The notes under the pieces are model-generated. The model was not told where the DNA came from. It did not search any database and saw only the letters and a program-made list of their open reading frames with translations. Shown here one piece after another: positions 9,242 through 18,156 of a stretch of DNA of 64,000 nt (position 1 is the stretch's first letter; each line of letters begins with the position of its first letter). The translations under genes were made by a program, and so were the position numbers. Source of the stretch: Sphingomonas koreensis (GTDB lineage: Bacteria; Pseudomonadota; Alphaproteobacteria; Sphingomonadales; Sphingomonadaceae); NCBI RefSeq assembly GCF_002797435.1, contig NZ_PGEN01000001.1, positions 4,028,501 through 4,092,500 on the forward strand, read 5' to 3'.

Positions 9242-10889
9242 CCTCTCCTATTCACGAGGCCGGGATTTTGGGCTGTTCTGATTGTGTTCAGCCGATAGCG
9301 GTTTGACCTGGGCGAGCGCCATCGGCGGTGTTTTTCACCGTGTCAGGAGCGATGGGCTTTTCAGGGTTGAAGGACGAGGGCTCGGGGTCTGGGCGGCGCT
9401 GCCGCGCTGGCTATGTAGGAGTTGGCCGGAAGCTGGTGGCGATGTCTTTGAACACGCTGGCATCCGGGCAGGCTGAAGCGAAGGCAATGCGGATACGCGA
9501 GGCGCTTTCGATGACGCGGGCAGCGACCTTGAGCAGCCGCAGGCGCAGGGTCGCGAACTCGGCAGCGGCCAGCGCGGTGGCCTTGGGAATGGCCTGCTGG
9601 ATGCGCCACATCAGCCAGTAGGCGGCGGTGTGCAGAATGAGGCGCATCTGGTTGGCATTGGCTGAGCGGCACGAAGTGCGATCGCTGGCGAGCTGCGACT
9701 TGTGGCGCTTGATCAGGTTCTCGGCCTGGCCGCGCGCGCAGTAGAGCGTGTCGTAGATATGCTCGGCCGATCCGTCCTGAAGCGAGGTAACGACATAGCG
9801 GATGTCCATACCCAGCGTGCTGGCCTCGATCCGGGCGACGACGCGGCGCCGACACTTCCAGCTTTTGGCGCCGTAGCGGGTCTCGGCATAGTTGCGCAGG
9901 ACGGGGTATTGGCGCTGAGCGCGCTTGACCGCGCAGGCATCGGCGGCCGCGACGATGACCGGATCGGCACGCAGCGCGGCGTTGGTTGGCAAGCCGAACA
10001 CGTAATCGACGCGGTGCGCCTCGCAGAACGCCATGACCTCGGGCCGCCCATAGTGCCCGTCACCACGGATGGTGATGTGGGTATCGGGCCAGTGCCGGCG
10101 GATATGGCGCACCAGGCGCCGGATGTGGCCGGCAGCTTCGGCGCCCGACGGCGTCTTGCCGGTCCGCAGCAGCATCGCCACCGGGCGGCCGGTCGCAGTG
10201 TCGTAGACGTGGATCGGCAGGAAGCAGCGCTCACCGTGATGACCATTCCAGAACGACAACTGCTGGTAGCCGTGGACGACATCGCAGGTATCATCGATGT
10301 CCAGCGTCACCGCCGCCGGCGGGGCGGGATAGCTGGCGCAGTAGATGTCGATCATCGCACCCATCATCCTGGCCAACTCACGCGTGGTCGGTGCATTCTC
10401 CCACCTGCTCATCGTCGGTTGGCTCGCAAGCCCGGCACCTGATCCCGGCAACTTGCCCAGCGCCAGGCGGAAGCCTGGATCGTCGCGCAGGGCATCGAGA
10501 TCATCGGCATCCTCATAGCCGCAGGCGATCGCGAACGTGCGGGCACGCAGGATGTCATCGAGGCGATGGATCACCCGCGCAGGATCGCGCGGGTCGGCAA
10601 TGCAAGCCGCAAGCCGACGGCAGATCCCCATCGCGCGCTCGGCCTGCGCCAGCAGCAGCACACCGCCATCCGAGGTCAGCCGGCCACCGTCGAACGCGGC
10701 TGTGAGCTTTTTGCCGCCAATGGCTGGAAACGAAAATCCAAGCGCGTTATCCTCGCTCTCGGCGGGTGTGGCCTGTGGCATTTTTTGCCTCGCTGCAGGA
10801 CTGGTCTAGACACCCATTTTCCTACTGCAAAGCAAACGCTTACGCCACTCCCGCCAACCCTTCACCCCCACCGCGGTGAATAATTCAGG
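9242..10889. mobile_element. IS1380-family insertion sequence, complete (1648 bp)
   Basis: The ends are imperfect inverted repeats: CCTCTCCTATTCAC on the left against CCTGAATTATTCAC read inward from the right (10 of 14 identical). A single transposase gene on the minus strand fills the element. It is flanked by CTAA direct repeats, and the host reading frame is restored exactly on removal. The intact transposase and identical flanking repeats point to a recent insertion. The boundaries are read directly from the sequence. Confidence 0.93.
9411..10781 (-). CDS. IS1380-family transposase
   Basis: 456 aa, full length. Conserved blocks of the family are visible: FDGGRLTSDGGVLLLAQAE near the N-terminus, VTLDIDDTCD (first catalytic Asp), ITIRGDGHYG (second Asp) and YCARGQAENLIKRHK (catalytic Glu). 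HTAAYWLMW follows in the C-terminal part. The enzyme catalyses DDE cut-and-paste transposition acting on the terminal repeats of the element. The frame has no stop or frameshift, so the element may be active. It is transcribed against the interrupted host gene. Confidence 0.96.
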   Translation of the reverse strand: MPQATPAESEDNALGFSFPAIGGKKLTAAFDGGRLTSDGGVLLLAQAERAMGICRRLAACIADPRDPARVIHRLDDILRARTFAIACGYEDADDLDALRDDPGFRLALGKLPGSGAGLASQPTMSRWENAPTTRELARMMGAMIDIYCASYPAPPAAVTLDIDDTCDVVHGYQQLSFWNGHHGERCFLPIHVYDTATGRPVAMLLRTGKTPSGAEAAGHIRRLVRHIRRHWPDTHITIRGDGHYGRPEVMAFCEAHRVDYVFGLPTNAALRADPVIVAAADACAVKRAQRQYPVLRNYAETRYGAKSWKCRRRVVARIEASTLGMDIRYVVTSLQDGSAEHIYDTLYCARGQAENLIKRHKSQLASDRTSCRSANANQMRLILHTAAYWLMWRIQQAIPKATALAAAEFATLRLRLLKVAARVIESASRIRIAFASACPDASVFKDIATSFRPTPT

Positions 10890-10893
10890 CTAA
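10890..10893. repeat. Target-site duplication, right copy (CTAA)
   Basis: Identical to the CTAA at 9238-9241. Dropping the element plus this copy rejoins the CYTH-CHAD frame. Confidence 0.9.
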
Positions 10894-11515
10894 TCGAAAC
10901 ATTGGCGGATCACCGGGTCCGCATCGTGATGTTGAACCTCTCGCATTGGCTGGAACAGAGCCGCTGGACTGACGGCAATGGCGGAGAGGTCGATGGAGAT
11001 GATCTGGCCCGTACCTTTGCTGCAAAGGCGCTCGCGCACCTGCGGCGCAAGGTCAAACGCCGGGGTGAGGGGCTTGCATCTGCCGACGACGAAACACGCC
11101 ACGAGCTCCGCAAAGATGCGAAAAAGCTGCGCTATGCGAGTGAGTTTTTCGCTTCCCTGTTCGATCGAAAGGGCGAGGAGCGGAGGCACAGGCGCTTTGT
11201 CGTGGCGCTTGAAGAACTACAGGATCGTCTGGGGAAGCTCAACGACCTCGCTACTGTCCCGGTCCTGCTGACTAAACTTGGAATCGCCGATCAAGACGGA
11301 GCAGAGGCGTTTCTTTCCAGTGAAACAGGCAAAAAGGAAATGCTCGAGCGCGCGAAACGTGCGCATGACGAGTTGTTCGACACCAAACGCTTTTGGTGAT
11401 CGCGCGGATTGCCCGTGCCTTTGGTGGCTGGGCCGACGCACAAAGGCCATGTCGAATTATGTCGCTTGGGCGCCTTCACCGCGTGCGACATACGGATGCC
11501 GGCCGGAAGGTCAGC

Positions 11516-11998
11516 CTAAGCGCCGCCCATGCCGGAATCGCGGATCGTTTCCATCGCGACGAAGGTGGAGGTGCTGGCGACGTGCGGCAGGCTGGAGATG
11601 CGCTCGCCCAGCACTTCGCGGTAACGGCGGATATCGGCAGTGCGGACTTTCAGGAGATAGTCGAAGCTGCTCGCGATCATGTGGCATTCCTCGACTTCGG
11701 GAATCTTCAGTACCGCGTTGCGGAAGGCGGCTAGGGCCTCCTCGCGCGTGTCGGACAGCTTCACCTCGGCAAAGGCGATATGGTCGAGGCCAAGGCGCTC
11801 AGGATCGACGATCGCGCGGAAACCGCGGATCGTGCCGTTGGCGATCAGCCGTTTCACCCGGACCTGGCACGGCGTCTTGGACAGGCCCACGCGCGCGGCG
11901 AGGTCGGTGATCGCGATACGGCCATCGGCGCGCAACACGTCGATGATCTTGCGGTCGAACGCATCCAGAATGACCGGATCGGTTGATTTCTCAGTCAT
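11516..11998 (-). CDS. putR: Lrp/AsnC-family regulator of proline catabolism
   Basis: 160 aa from ATG 11998; the open frame runs further upstream but would enter the putA promoter region. An N-terminal helix-turn-helix (residues about 10-55; FDRKIIDVLRADGRIAITDLAARVGLSKTPCQVRVKRL) is followed by the RAM ligand-binding domain (about 75-150; VEECHMIASSFDYLLKVRT). It is divergent from putA with 118 bp between starts. The same arrangement is known for proline-responsive PutR/BkdR-type activators in alphaproteobacteria. The putA here lacks its own DNA-binding domain, so this protein is the likely proline sensor. The gene symbol rests on context. Confidence 0.85.
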   Translation of the reverse strand: MTEKSTDPVILDAFDRKIIDVLRADGRIAITDLAARVGLSKTPCQVRVKRLIANGTIRGFRAIVDPERLGLDHIAFAEVKLSDTREEALAAFRNAVLKIPEVEECHMIASSFDYLLKVRTADIRRYREVLGERISSLPHVASTSTFVAMETIRDSGMGGA

Positions 11999-12116
11999 AT
12001 TTGCCTTCGAATGCCTCAAAATGAAGGCGAAGTGATACGCCGGTTGGCGCGCAAAAGTCCAATCGCGGTTCGCAAAGCTGATATGGTGCGGCAATCACCC
12101 CTCACGAGGTTGTCCG

Positions 12117-15100
12117 ATGACCGCGCCCTTCGCCGATTTCGCCCCGCCGATCCGCCCGCAGACCCCGCTTCGTTCCGCGATTACGGCCGCCTATCGCCGG
12201 CCCGAGCCGGAGTGCGTGCCGCCGCTGGTCGAGCAGGCGAGCTTGCCCGAGGGCACGCGCGAGGCGGCCCGGATCACGGCATCGACGCTGATCACTGCCC
12301 TGCGTGCCAAGCACAAGGGCACCGGTGTCGAAGGGCTGGTGCAGGAATATGCGCTGTCGAGCCAGGAGGGCGTGGCGCTGATGTGCCTGGCCGAGGCGCT
12401 GCTGCGCATCCCCGACGATGCGACGCGCGACGCGCTGATCCGCGACAAGATTGCCGATGGCGACTGGAAGTCGCATATCGGCGACGGGCGCTCGCTGTTC
12501 GTCAACGCCGCGACTTGGGGCCTGGTGGTCACGGGCAAGCTGACCGGCAGCGTCAACGACGCCGGTCTCGGCGCGGCGCTGACCCGCCTGATCGCGCGGG
12601 CGGGCGAGCCGGTGATCCGCCGCGGCGTCGACATGGCGATGCGGATGATGGGCGAGCAGTTCGTGACCGGCGAGACCATCGCCGAGGCGCTCAAGCGCGC
12701 GAGGACGCTGGAGGCGCGCGGCTTCCAGTACAGCTACGACATGCTGGGCGAGGCGGCGACGACGATGGCGGACGCCGATCGCTATTATCGGGATTACGAG
12801 AATGCCGTGCGTGCGATCGGCGAGGCGTCGGCCGGGCGCGGGGTGGTCGGCGGGCCGGGCATTTCGATCAAGCTCTCGGCGCTGCATCCGCGCTATGCTC
12901 GGGCCCAAGCTGGGCGGGTTATGGACGAGCTGCTGCCCAAGGTGAAGGCGCTGGCGGTGCTCGCCAGGGGCTATGACATCGGCTTCAACATCGATGCCGA
13001 GGAAGCCGACCGGCTCGAACTGTCGCTCGACCTGCTCGAGAGCCTTGCGCTTGATCCCGACCTCAAGGGGTGGGACGGCCTCGGCTTCGTGGTGCAGGCC
13101 TATGGCAAGCGCTGTCCGTTCGTGATCGACTGGATCGTCGATCTGGCGCAGCGTGCCGACCGGCGGATCATGGTCCGGCTGGTCAAAGGCGCCTATTGGG
13201 ACGCCGAGATCAAGCGCGCGCAGGTGGACGGGCTGCCCGACTTCCCGGTCTACACGCGGAAAATCTATACCGACGTCGCGTACATCGCTTGCGCGCGGAA
13301 GCTGCTGGCAAACCGCGACCGCATCTTCCCGCAGTTCGCGACGCATAATGCGCAGACGCTGGCGACGATCTACCAGATGGCGGGGCCGGACTTTTCCGTC
13401 GGCGACTATGAGTTTCAGTGCCTGCACGGCATGGGTGAGCCGCTGTACGACGAGGTGGTCGGCGCGACGAAGCTCAACCGGCCGTGCCGCATCTATGCGC
13501 CGGTGGGGACGCATGAGACGCTGCTGGCCTATCTGGTTAGGCGCTTGCTGGAGAACGGCGCGAACTCTTCCTTCGTCAACCGCATCGCCGATCCCGAAGT
13601 GTCGATCGCCGAGTTGGTCGCCGATCCGGTCGATCAGGTGCGATCGATGGACGTGGTCGGCGCCAAGCATCCGCTGATCGCGCTGCCGACCGGTCTTTAT
13701 GGCGCGCGGCGCAATTCGGAAGGGCTGGACCTGTCGAACGAGAACGTGCTGGCTGAGCTCGCCGCCTCACTCAAGGTGAGCGCGGCGGCGGGTTGGGCGG
13801 CGGAGCCGGCCGACCGGATCGGCACTTCGCGTCCGGTGTACAATCCGGCGGACGGCAAGGACGTGGTCGGCACCGTGGTCGAGGTGACGCCGGAGGCGGC
13901 GCAGACTGCTGTCGCGACGGCGCAGGCGGCCGCGGCGGACTGGGCGGCGGTGGCGCCCGCCGAGCGCGCGGCGTGTCTCGATCGCGCAGCGGATATCATG
14001 CAGGATCGGATGCAGATCCTGATGGGCCTGATCATACGAGAGGCGGGCAAGTCGGCCCCCAATGCGATCGCGGAGGTGCGCGAAGCGATCGATTTCCTGC
14101 GCTACTATGCCGAACAGGCGCGCGCGATGTTGGGCGCGGCGCACAAGCCATTGGGTGCGGTGACGTGCATCAGCCCCTGGAATTTCCCGCTGGCGATCTT
14201 CACCGGACAGGTCGCGGCGGCTCTGGTGGCGGGCAACACCGTGCTGGCCAAGCCGGCCGAGGAGACGCCGCTGATTGCCGCGCAGGGCGTTTCGATCCTG
14301 CATGAGGCCGGAATTCCGGCGGCCGCGCTGCAACTGGTGCCGGGCGACGGGCGGATCGGTGCGGCACTGGTTGCCGCGCCTGGCACGCAGGCGGTGATGT
14401 TCACCGGTTCGACGGAGGTGGCGCGGATCATCCAGAAGGAGCTGGCCAAGCGTCTGACCGATGGCGGCGATCCAGTGCCCTTCATCGCCGAGACCGGCGG
14501 GCAGAATGCGATGATCGTCGACAGCTCGGCGTTGGCCGAGCAGGTGGTGGGCGACGTGATCGCCTCCGCCTTCGACAGCGCCGGCCAGCGCTGCTCGGCG
14601 TTGCGCGTGCTGTGCCTGCAGGACGATGTCGCCGACCGTATCCTGGTGATGCTCAAGGGCGCGCTTCACGAGCTTTCGATCGGGCGGACCGACAGTCTGT
14701 CGACCGATATCGGCCCGGTGATCACCGCCGAGGCCAAGGCCAATATCGAGGGGCATATCGCCCGGATGCTGGGCATGGGGCGCGGGGTCGAGCAGATCGA
14801 GCTCGCCGGCGAGACCGCGCAGGGAACGTTCGTACCGCCGACGATCATCGAGCTTCAGAGCATCGCCGATCTGGAGCGCGAGGTGTTCGGGCCGGTGCTG
14901 CATGTCGTGCGCTACAAGCGCCGCGACCTCGATCGGGTGATCGATGCCATCAACGCCACGGGTTACGGCCTGACCTTCGGCCTCCACACCCGGCTGGACG
15001 AGACGATCGCGCATGTCAGCCAGCGGGTCGAGGCGGGGAACCTCTACATCAACCGCAACATCATCGGCGCGGTGGTGGGCGTGCAGCCGTTCGGCGGGCG

Positions 15101-15716
15101 TGGTCTTTCGGGCACCGGGCCCAAGGCGGGCGGGCCGCTCTATCTCGGCCGGCTGGTGCAGACGGCGACGGTGCCGCCCGGCGTAGCCTCGGACACCAGT
15201 GATCCGGCACTGCGCGATTTCGCGCTGTGGCTGGGCGAGCAGGGCGAGGCCGCGCGCGCCGCGGGCGAGGCTTCCCTGCTGGGCGCCGAGGTCGAACTGC
15301 CCGGGCCGGTGGGCGAGCGCAACATCTACGCGCTGCATCCGCGCGGGAGCGTGCTGTTGCTACCGAAGACGCGCGAAGGGCTGATCGCTCAGGTGTCGGC
15401 GGCGCTGGCGACGGGGAACCGCGCGGTGATCGGCAATACCGCGCTGCGCGGCGAGCTGGCCGGGCTGCCCGAGCGGGTAGCGGCGCGGCTGAGTTGGGCG
15501 GACGACTGGCGCAAGGCCGGGCCATATGGCGGCGCACTGATCGAGGGCGATGCGGCGGCACGAAGCGCGGCGCTGGCGGAGATCGCCGCGCTGCCGGGCC
15601 CGATCGTGCTGGCGCAGGCCGGAACGCCGCGGCTCGACTGGCTGGTCGAGGAAGTCTCGACCTCGGTCAACACCACGGCGGCGGGGGGCAACGCCAGCCT
15701 GATGGCGGTGGCCTAG
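12117..15716 (+). CDS. putA: Bifunctional proline dehydrogenase / L-glutamate gamma-semialdehyde dehydrogenase
   Basis: 1199 aa. It oxidises proline to pyrroline-5-carboxylate with FAD, then to glutamate with NAD+. The proline dehydrogenase barrel covers roughly residues 150-490 (RLVKGAYWDAEIKRAQ; YAPVGTHETLLAYLVRRLLENG). The aldehyde dehydrogenase domain follows at about 560-1020, with general base E792 (AETGGQNA) and nucleophile C826 (SAGQRCSALR). A C-terminal ALDH-like tail extends to 1199. The N-terminal ribbon-helix-helix domain of E. coli PutA is absent. It is divergent from the Lrp regulator, and a GAGG lies about 8 bp before the ATG. Confidence 0.97.
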   Translation: MTAPFADFAPPIRPQTPLRSAITAAYRRPEPECVPPLVEQASLPEGTREAARITASTLITALRAKHKGTGVEGLVQEYALSSQEGVALMCLAEALLRIPDDATRDALIRDKIADGDWKSHIGDGRSLFVNAATWGLVVTGKLTGSVNDAGLGAALTRLIARAGEPVIRRGVDMAMRMMGEQFVTGETIAEALKRARTLEARGFQYSYDMLGEAATTMADADRYYRDYENAVRAIGEASAGRGVVGGPGISIKLSALHPRYARAQAGRVMDELLPKVKALAVLARGYDIGFNIDAEEADRLELSLDLLESLALDPDLKGWDGLGFVVQAYGKRCPFVIDWIVDLAQRADRRIMVRLVKGAYWDAEIKRAQVDGLPDFPVYTRKIYTDVAYIACARKLLANRDRIFPQFATHNAQTLATIYQMAGPDFSVGDYEFQCLHGMGEPLYDEVVGATKLNRPCRIYAPVGTHETLLAYLVRRLLENGANSSFVNRIADPEVSIAELVADPVDQVRSMDVVGAKHPLIALPTGLYGARRNSEGLDLSNENVLAELAASLKVSAAAGWAAEPADRIGTSRPVYNPADGKDVVGTVVEVTPEAAQTAVATAQAAAADWAAVAPAERAACLDRAADIMQDRMQILMGLIIREAGKSAPNAIAEVREAIDFLRYYAEQARAMLGAAHKPLGAVTCISPWNFPLAIFTGQVAAALVAGNTVLAKPAEETPLIAAQGVSILHEAGIPAAALQLVPGDGRIGAALVAAPGTQAVMFTGSTEVARIIQKELAKRLTDGGDPVPFIAETGGQNAMIVDSSALAEQVVGDVIASAFDSAGQRCSALRVLCLQDDVADRILVMLKGALHELSIGRTDSLSTDIGPVITAEAKANIEGHIARMLGMGRGVEQIELAGETAQGTFVPPTIIELQSIADLEREVFGPVLHVVRYKRRDLDRVIDAINATGYGLTFGLHTRLDETIAHVSQRVEAGNLYINRNIIGAVVGVQPFGGRGLSGTGPKAGGPLYLGRLVQTATVPPGVASDTSDPALRDFALWLGEQGEAARAAGEASLLGAEVELPGPVGERNIYALHPRGSVLLLPKTREGLIAQVSAALATGNRAVIGNTALRGELAGLPERVAARLSWADDWRKAGPYGGALIEGDAAARSAALAEIAALPGPIVLAQAGTPRLDWLVEEVSTSVNTTAAGGNASLMAVA

Positions 15717-15855
15717 GATGGAGCGACATCCAGCCCATGTGGGCCGGCAAAGCGCGCTGTTCTGTGCTTCGGTGCTCAGGGACCGAGAGTCCGCTGCGCA
15801 TCGATGCTCGAACATCGCAGGTTTCGGCTCCGCCTGAACTGAACGTCGACGCGTC

Positions 15856-16980
15856 CTAGCCGTTGGGCAGGATCAGATATTTCTCACCCGTTGCGCGCCG
15901 GTTGTAGGCGGCGATGATGTCGGGCTGGATCGCCTGATCGAGGGTGATGCGGCTGGTGTAGCTGCTGGCGAAGGTCGTGCGGATCTCCGCCGCGACCTTG
16001 GCGCGCATCCGCCCGATCTCCTCGGGACCGGCGGCCATCAGATAGGGGGTGAGCAGCCAGCCGCCGACGCCCCAGCGCATGCCGAAGCCGCGGCTGATCT
16101 CGGTCGGTGCCATGTTGAGCCCGCCATAGATATAGACCTGCTTCATCGTGCTGGAGCCGTACGGGCCGTTGGCCGGGTTGGTGCGGACTGCGGCTGCCTC
16201 CATCGCATTGAGGATCTGCCCGGTAAGCTTGCCGCCGCCGATCGCGTCGAAGGCGAGGAAGGCCTGGGTTTCCGCGATCGCCTCGATCAGCTGAGGCATG
16301 AAATCGGGTGCGCTGCTGTCGACGACATGCGTTGCGCCGAGGCTGCGGAGCAGATCGGCCTGGGCCTGGCTGCGCACGATGTTGACCAGCGGCACGTCCT
16401 CGCTTTGCGTCAGCTTGACCAGCATCTGGCCGAGATTGGAAGCGGCAGCGGTGTGGACGAGGCCGGTAAAGCCCTCGCGCCGCATCGTTCCGACCATGCT
16501 GAGCGCCGTCATCGGATTGACGAAGGAGGACGCAGCTTCCTCCGCGCTGATGCCGTCGGGGAGGGCGAAGCACTCGCGCGCGCGGAGCAGGCGGTATTGC
16601 GCGTAGAAGGCGCCGCCGGCCGCGGCGACGGTCTTGCCGATCAGCGCCTGCGCGGCGGGATCATCGCCCGCGGCGACGACCGTGCCGGCGCCCTCGTTTC
16701 CGATCGGGAGGGGCTTGCCGAGGCGCGGGGCGACCGCCCGAAGGAACGCTTCGGGGATGGCGGCGGTCGCGCCGTCAGGGGTGGCGGTGAAAGCGTTGCC
16801 GTCGGCGGCGCTGAGCAGCACGGCGACGTCCGACGGGTTGATCGGGGTCGCGTCGATCCGCACCAGCACTTCGTCGCCTGTAGGAGCGGGTACCGGGACC
16901 TCGCGGAGGGAGAGCTGGAGCTGGCCGTCCTCGGTGACGGTCGAGAAGAGCTGGCGGGCTTGTGACGGAAGGTCGGTCAT
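15856..16980 (-). CDS. Medium-chain dehydrogenase/reductase, quinone-oxidoreductase-like
   Basis: 374 aa from ATG 16980, which has AGGAG nine bases upstream; the longer open frame is less likely. The GroES-like N-terminal domain (VLVRIDATPINPSDVAVLL; IGNEGAGTVVAAG) and the Rossmann domain (SMVGTMRREGFTGLVHTAAAS, with LGATHVVDSS) identify the zinc-independent branch of the MDR superfamily. The cysteines needed for structural zinc are not seen. It probably reduces an enone or quinone with NADPH. It is convergent with putA and divergent from the thioesterase. The substrate is unknown. Confidence 0.85.
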   Translation of the reverse strand: MTDLPSQARQLFSTVTEDGQLQLSLREVPVPAPTGDEVLVRIDATPINPSDVAVLLSAADGNAFTATPDGATAAIPEAFLRAVAPRLGKPLPIGNEGAGTVVAAGDDPAAQALIGKTVAAAGGAFYAQYRLLRARECFALPDGISAEEAASSFVNPMTALSMVGTMRREGFTGLVHTAAASNLGQMLVKLTQSEDVPLVNIVRSQAQADLLRSLGATHVVDSSAPDFMPQLIEAIAETQAFLAFDAIGGGKLTGQILNAMEAAAVRTNPANGPYGSSTMKQVYIYGGLNMAPTEISRGFGMRWGVGGWLLTPYLMAAGPEEIGRMRAKVAAEIRTTFASSYTSRITLDQAIQPDIIAAYNRRATGEKYLILPNG

Positions 16981-17029
16981 CGTGGTGTTTCTCCTGATCG
17001 TGTCGAGCATACCGTCAATTCAAAAAAGT

Positions 17030-17049
17030 CTTCAAGCACCGTGTTGAAG
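17030..17049. promoter_or_regulatory. Inverted repeat between divergent oxidoreductase and thioesterase genes
   Basis: CTTCAA and TTGAAG flank an 8-nt spacer in the 114-bp divergent gap. It could be an operator, but 6-bp arms are weak evidence. Confidence 0.25.
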
Positions 17050-17094
17050 CTGAATCTTCTCGCGTAGTTCCGCGCTTTACGTTAGGGTGAGCTC

Positions 17095-17505
17095 ATGACC
17101 CGCGCTTCCGCTCCGTTCGATGTTCCCATCCCTGTCGATCCGGCGGATATCGACTTTATGGGGCATGTGAACAATGCCAGCTATTTGAAGTGGGTACAGG
17201 AAGCCGTTCTGAGCCATTGGCAGAAGCTGGCGCCGGCCGAGGAGGTGGCGAAGCATCTCTGGGTCGCGCTCAAGCATGAGATCACCTATCGCAAACCCGC
17301 CTTTCTGAACGACGAGGTCGTGGCGACCGTGCTGCTGGAGAAGGTGCAGGGCGTGAGCGCTTTCTACGAAACGGTGATCCGTCGCGGCGACGAGGTGCTG
17401 GCCGAGGTCAAGTCGCGCTGGTGCTGTGTCGATGCGCAGACCCTGCGCCCGGCACGGATCGCCGAGCATATCGTCGAGCATTTCTTCGGGAAGCGCGAGG
17501 GATAA
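17095..17505 (+). CDS. 4-hydroxybenzoyl-CoA-thioesterase-like hotdog-fold acyl-CoA thioesterase
   Basis: 136 aa single hotdog domain. The segment VDPADIDFMGHVNNASYLKWVQEA holds the conserved Asp and the HVNNxxY signature of the 4HBT family, with VALKHEITYRKPAF and SRWCCVDAQTLRPARI further on. It hydrolyses an acyl-CoA thioester in the cytoplasm; the acyl group cannot be told from sequence. Its ATG lies 114 bp from the divergent oxidoreductase start. Confidence 0.9.
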   Translation: MTRASAPFDVPIPVDPADIDFMGHVNNASYLKWVQEAVLSHWQKLAPAEEVAKHLWVALKHEITYRKPAFLNDEVVATVLLEKVQGVSAFYETVIRRGDEVLAEVKSRWCCVDAQTLRPARIAEHIVEHFFGKREG

Positions 17506-17646
17506 CCCTCAGACGGGCTGCTGCTGCGTCGCGCAGCGGATGCCGCTGCCCGACGCGCTCAGCGCATCGATGTTCAGCCGGACGATCTTGCGGCAGCTCA
17601 CATCTGTGGCGTCTGCGAGGATTCGTGCCGGGTCACGCGCAGCGGC

Positions 17647-18147
17647 TCATAGCCAGCGCGGAACGCTGTTGGCGTAGTCGATATAGGCCGTGCCGAATCG
17701 ATCGGCCATGTAGCGTTCCTCGCGCAGCACCACGCCGTAATGGATCGTGACGCAGAGCGGGATCAGCATCCAGAACACCACGGGCGCGTCCGCAGCGACG
17801 GCGAGCGCACAGTAGATAAGCGTCATGCCGAGGTACATCGGGTTGCGCGTGAAGCGGTAGATCCCCTGCGCGACGAATGCGGTGGTCGGCTGCCAGGGCG
17901 GAGCAGGCGTACCGGCGCGGCGGAAGCGCAGCACCGCTGCCGTGATCGCGCCACCGCCGGTGAGGATAAGGACTGCGACCACCGTCCAGCGTAGCGAGAC
18001 AGGCATGTCGAGACCCTGAGTGCGCACCACCAGGAATTCGAGGGCCAGGCCGAGGATCAGGAAGCCCAGATAGATCAGCGGCGGCGGCGCGACGACACCG
18101 GCGGTGTCACGTGCGGACCGGGCGGCGGGGGGTGTGGTGTCGGTCAT
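17647..18147 (-). CDS. Isoprenylcysteine carboxyl methyltransferase-like membrane protein (ICMT/PEMT family)
   Basis: 166 aa with four to five hydrophobic segments. The SAM-binding signature GIYRFTRNPMYLG is followed by EERYMADRFGTAYIDYANSVPRWL, typical of bacterial ICMT/phospholipid methyltransferase-like proteins. The start lies 10 bp after the stop of the RDD-family gene on the same strand, so it is probably the last gene of the MoxR-DUF58 operon. The methylated substrate is unknown. Confidence 0.85.
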   Translation of the reverse strand: MTDTTPPAARSARDTAGVVAPPPLIYLGFLILGLALEFLVVRTQGLDMPVSLRWTVVAVLILTGGGAITAAVLRFRRAGTPAPPWQPTTAFVAQGIYRFTRNPMYLGMTLIYCALAVAADAPVVFWMLIPLCVTIHYGVVLREERYMADRFGTAYIDYANSVPRWL

Positions 18148-18156
18148 GCCGGTCCT

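Larger units (their letters stand above)
8293..11399 (+). pseudogene. CYTH-CHAD protein gene (triphosphate-binding/phosphatase-like), interrupted by an IS1380-family element
   Basis: The 5' part (8293-9241) encodes a CYTH domain starting MGDEIELKLEL, with the ExExK signature at E4/E6/K8, then the first helices of a CHAD domain (VHQARVAIRRMRS). The 3' part (10894-11399) encodes the rest of the CHAD domain (ETRHELRKDAKKLRYASEFF). Removing 9242-10893 rejoins the frame as YDHL-IETLADHR and gives an intact 484-aa protein, the usual length for CYTH-CHAD proteins. CYTH domains bind or hydrolyse inorganic triphosphate; CHAD domains bind polyphosphate. As it stands the reading frame continues into the insertion and stops at 9306, so the CHAD domain is cut and the product is probably non-functional. 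Confidence 0.92.

Noticed and set aside
17506..17646. Minus-strand open stretch ending RKIVRLNIDALSASGSGIRC after the methyltransferase gene
   Set aside because: It looks protein-like but is only about 45 codons with no convincing start codon or ribosome site; at most a gene fragment.
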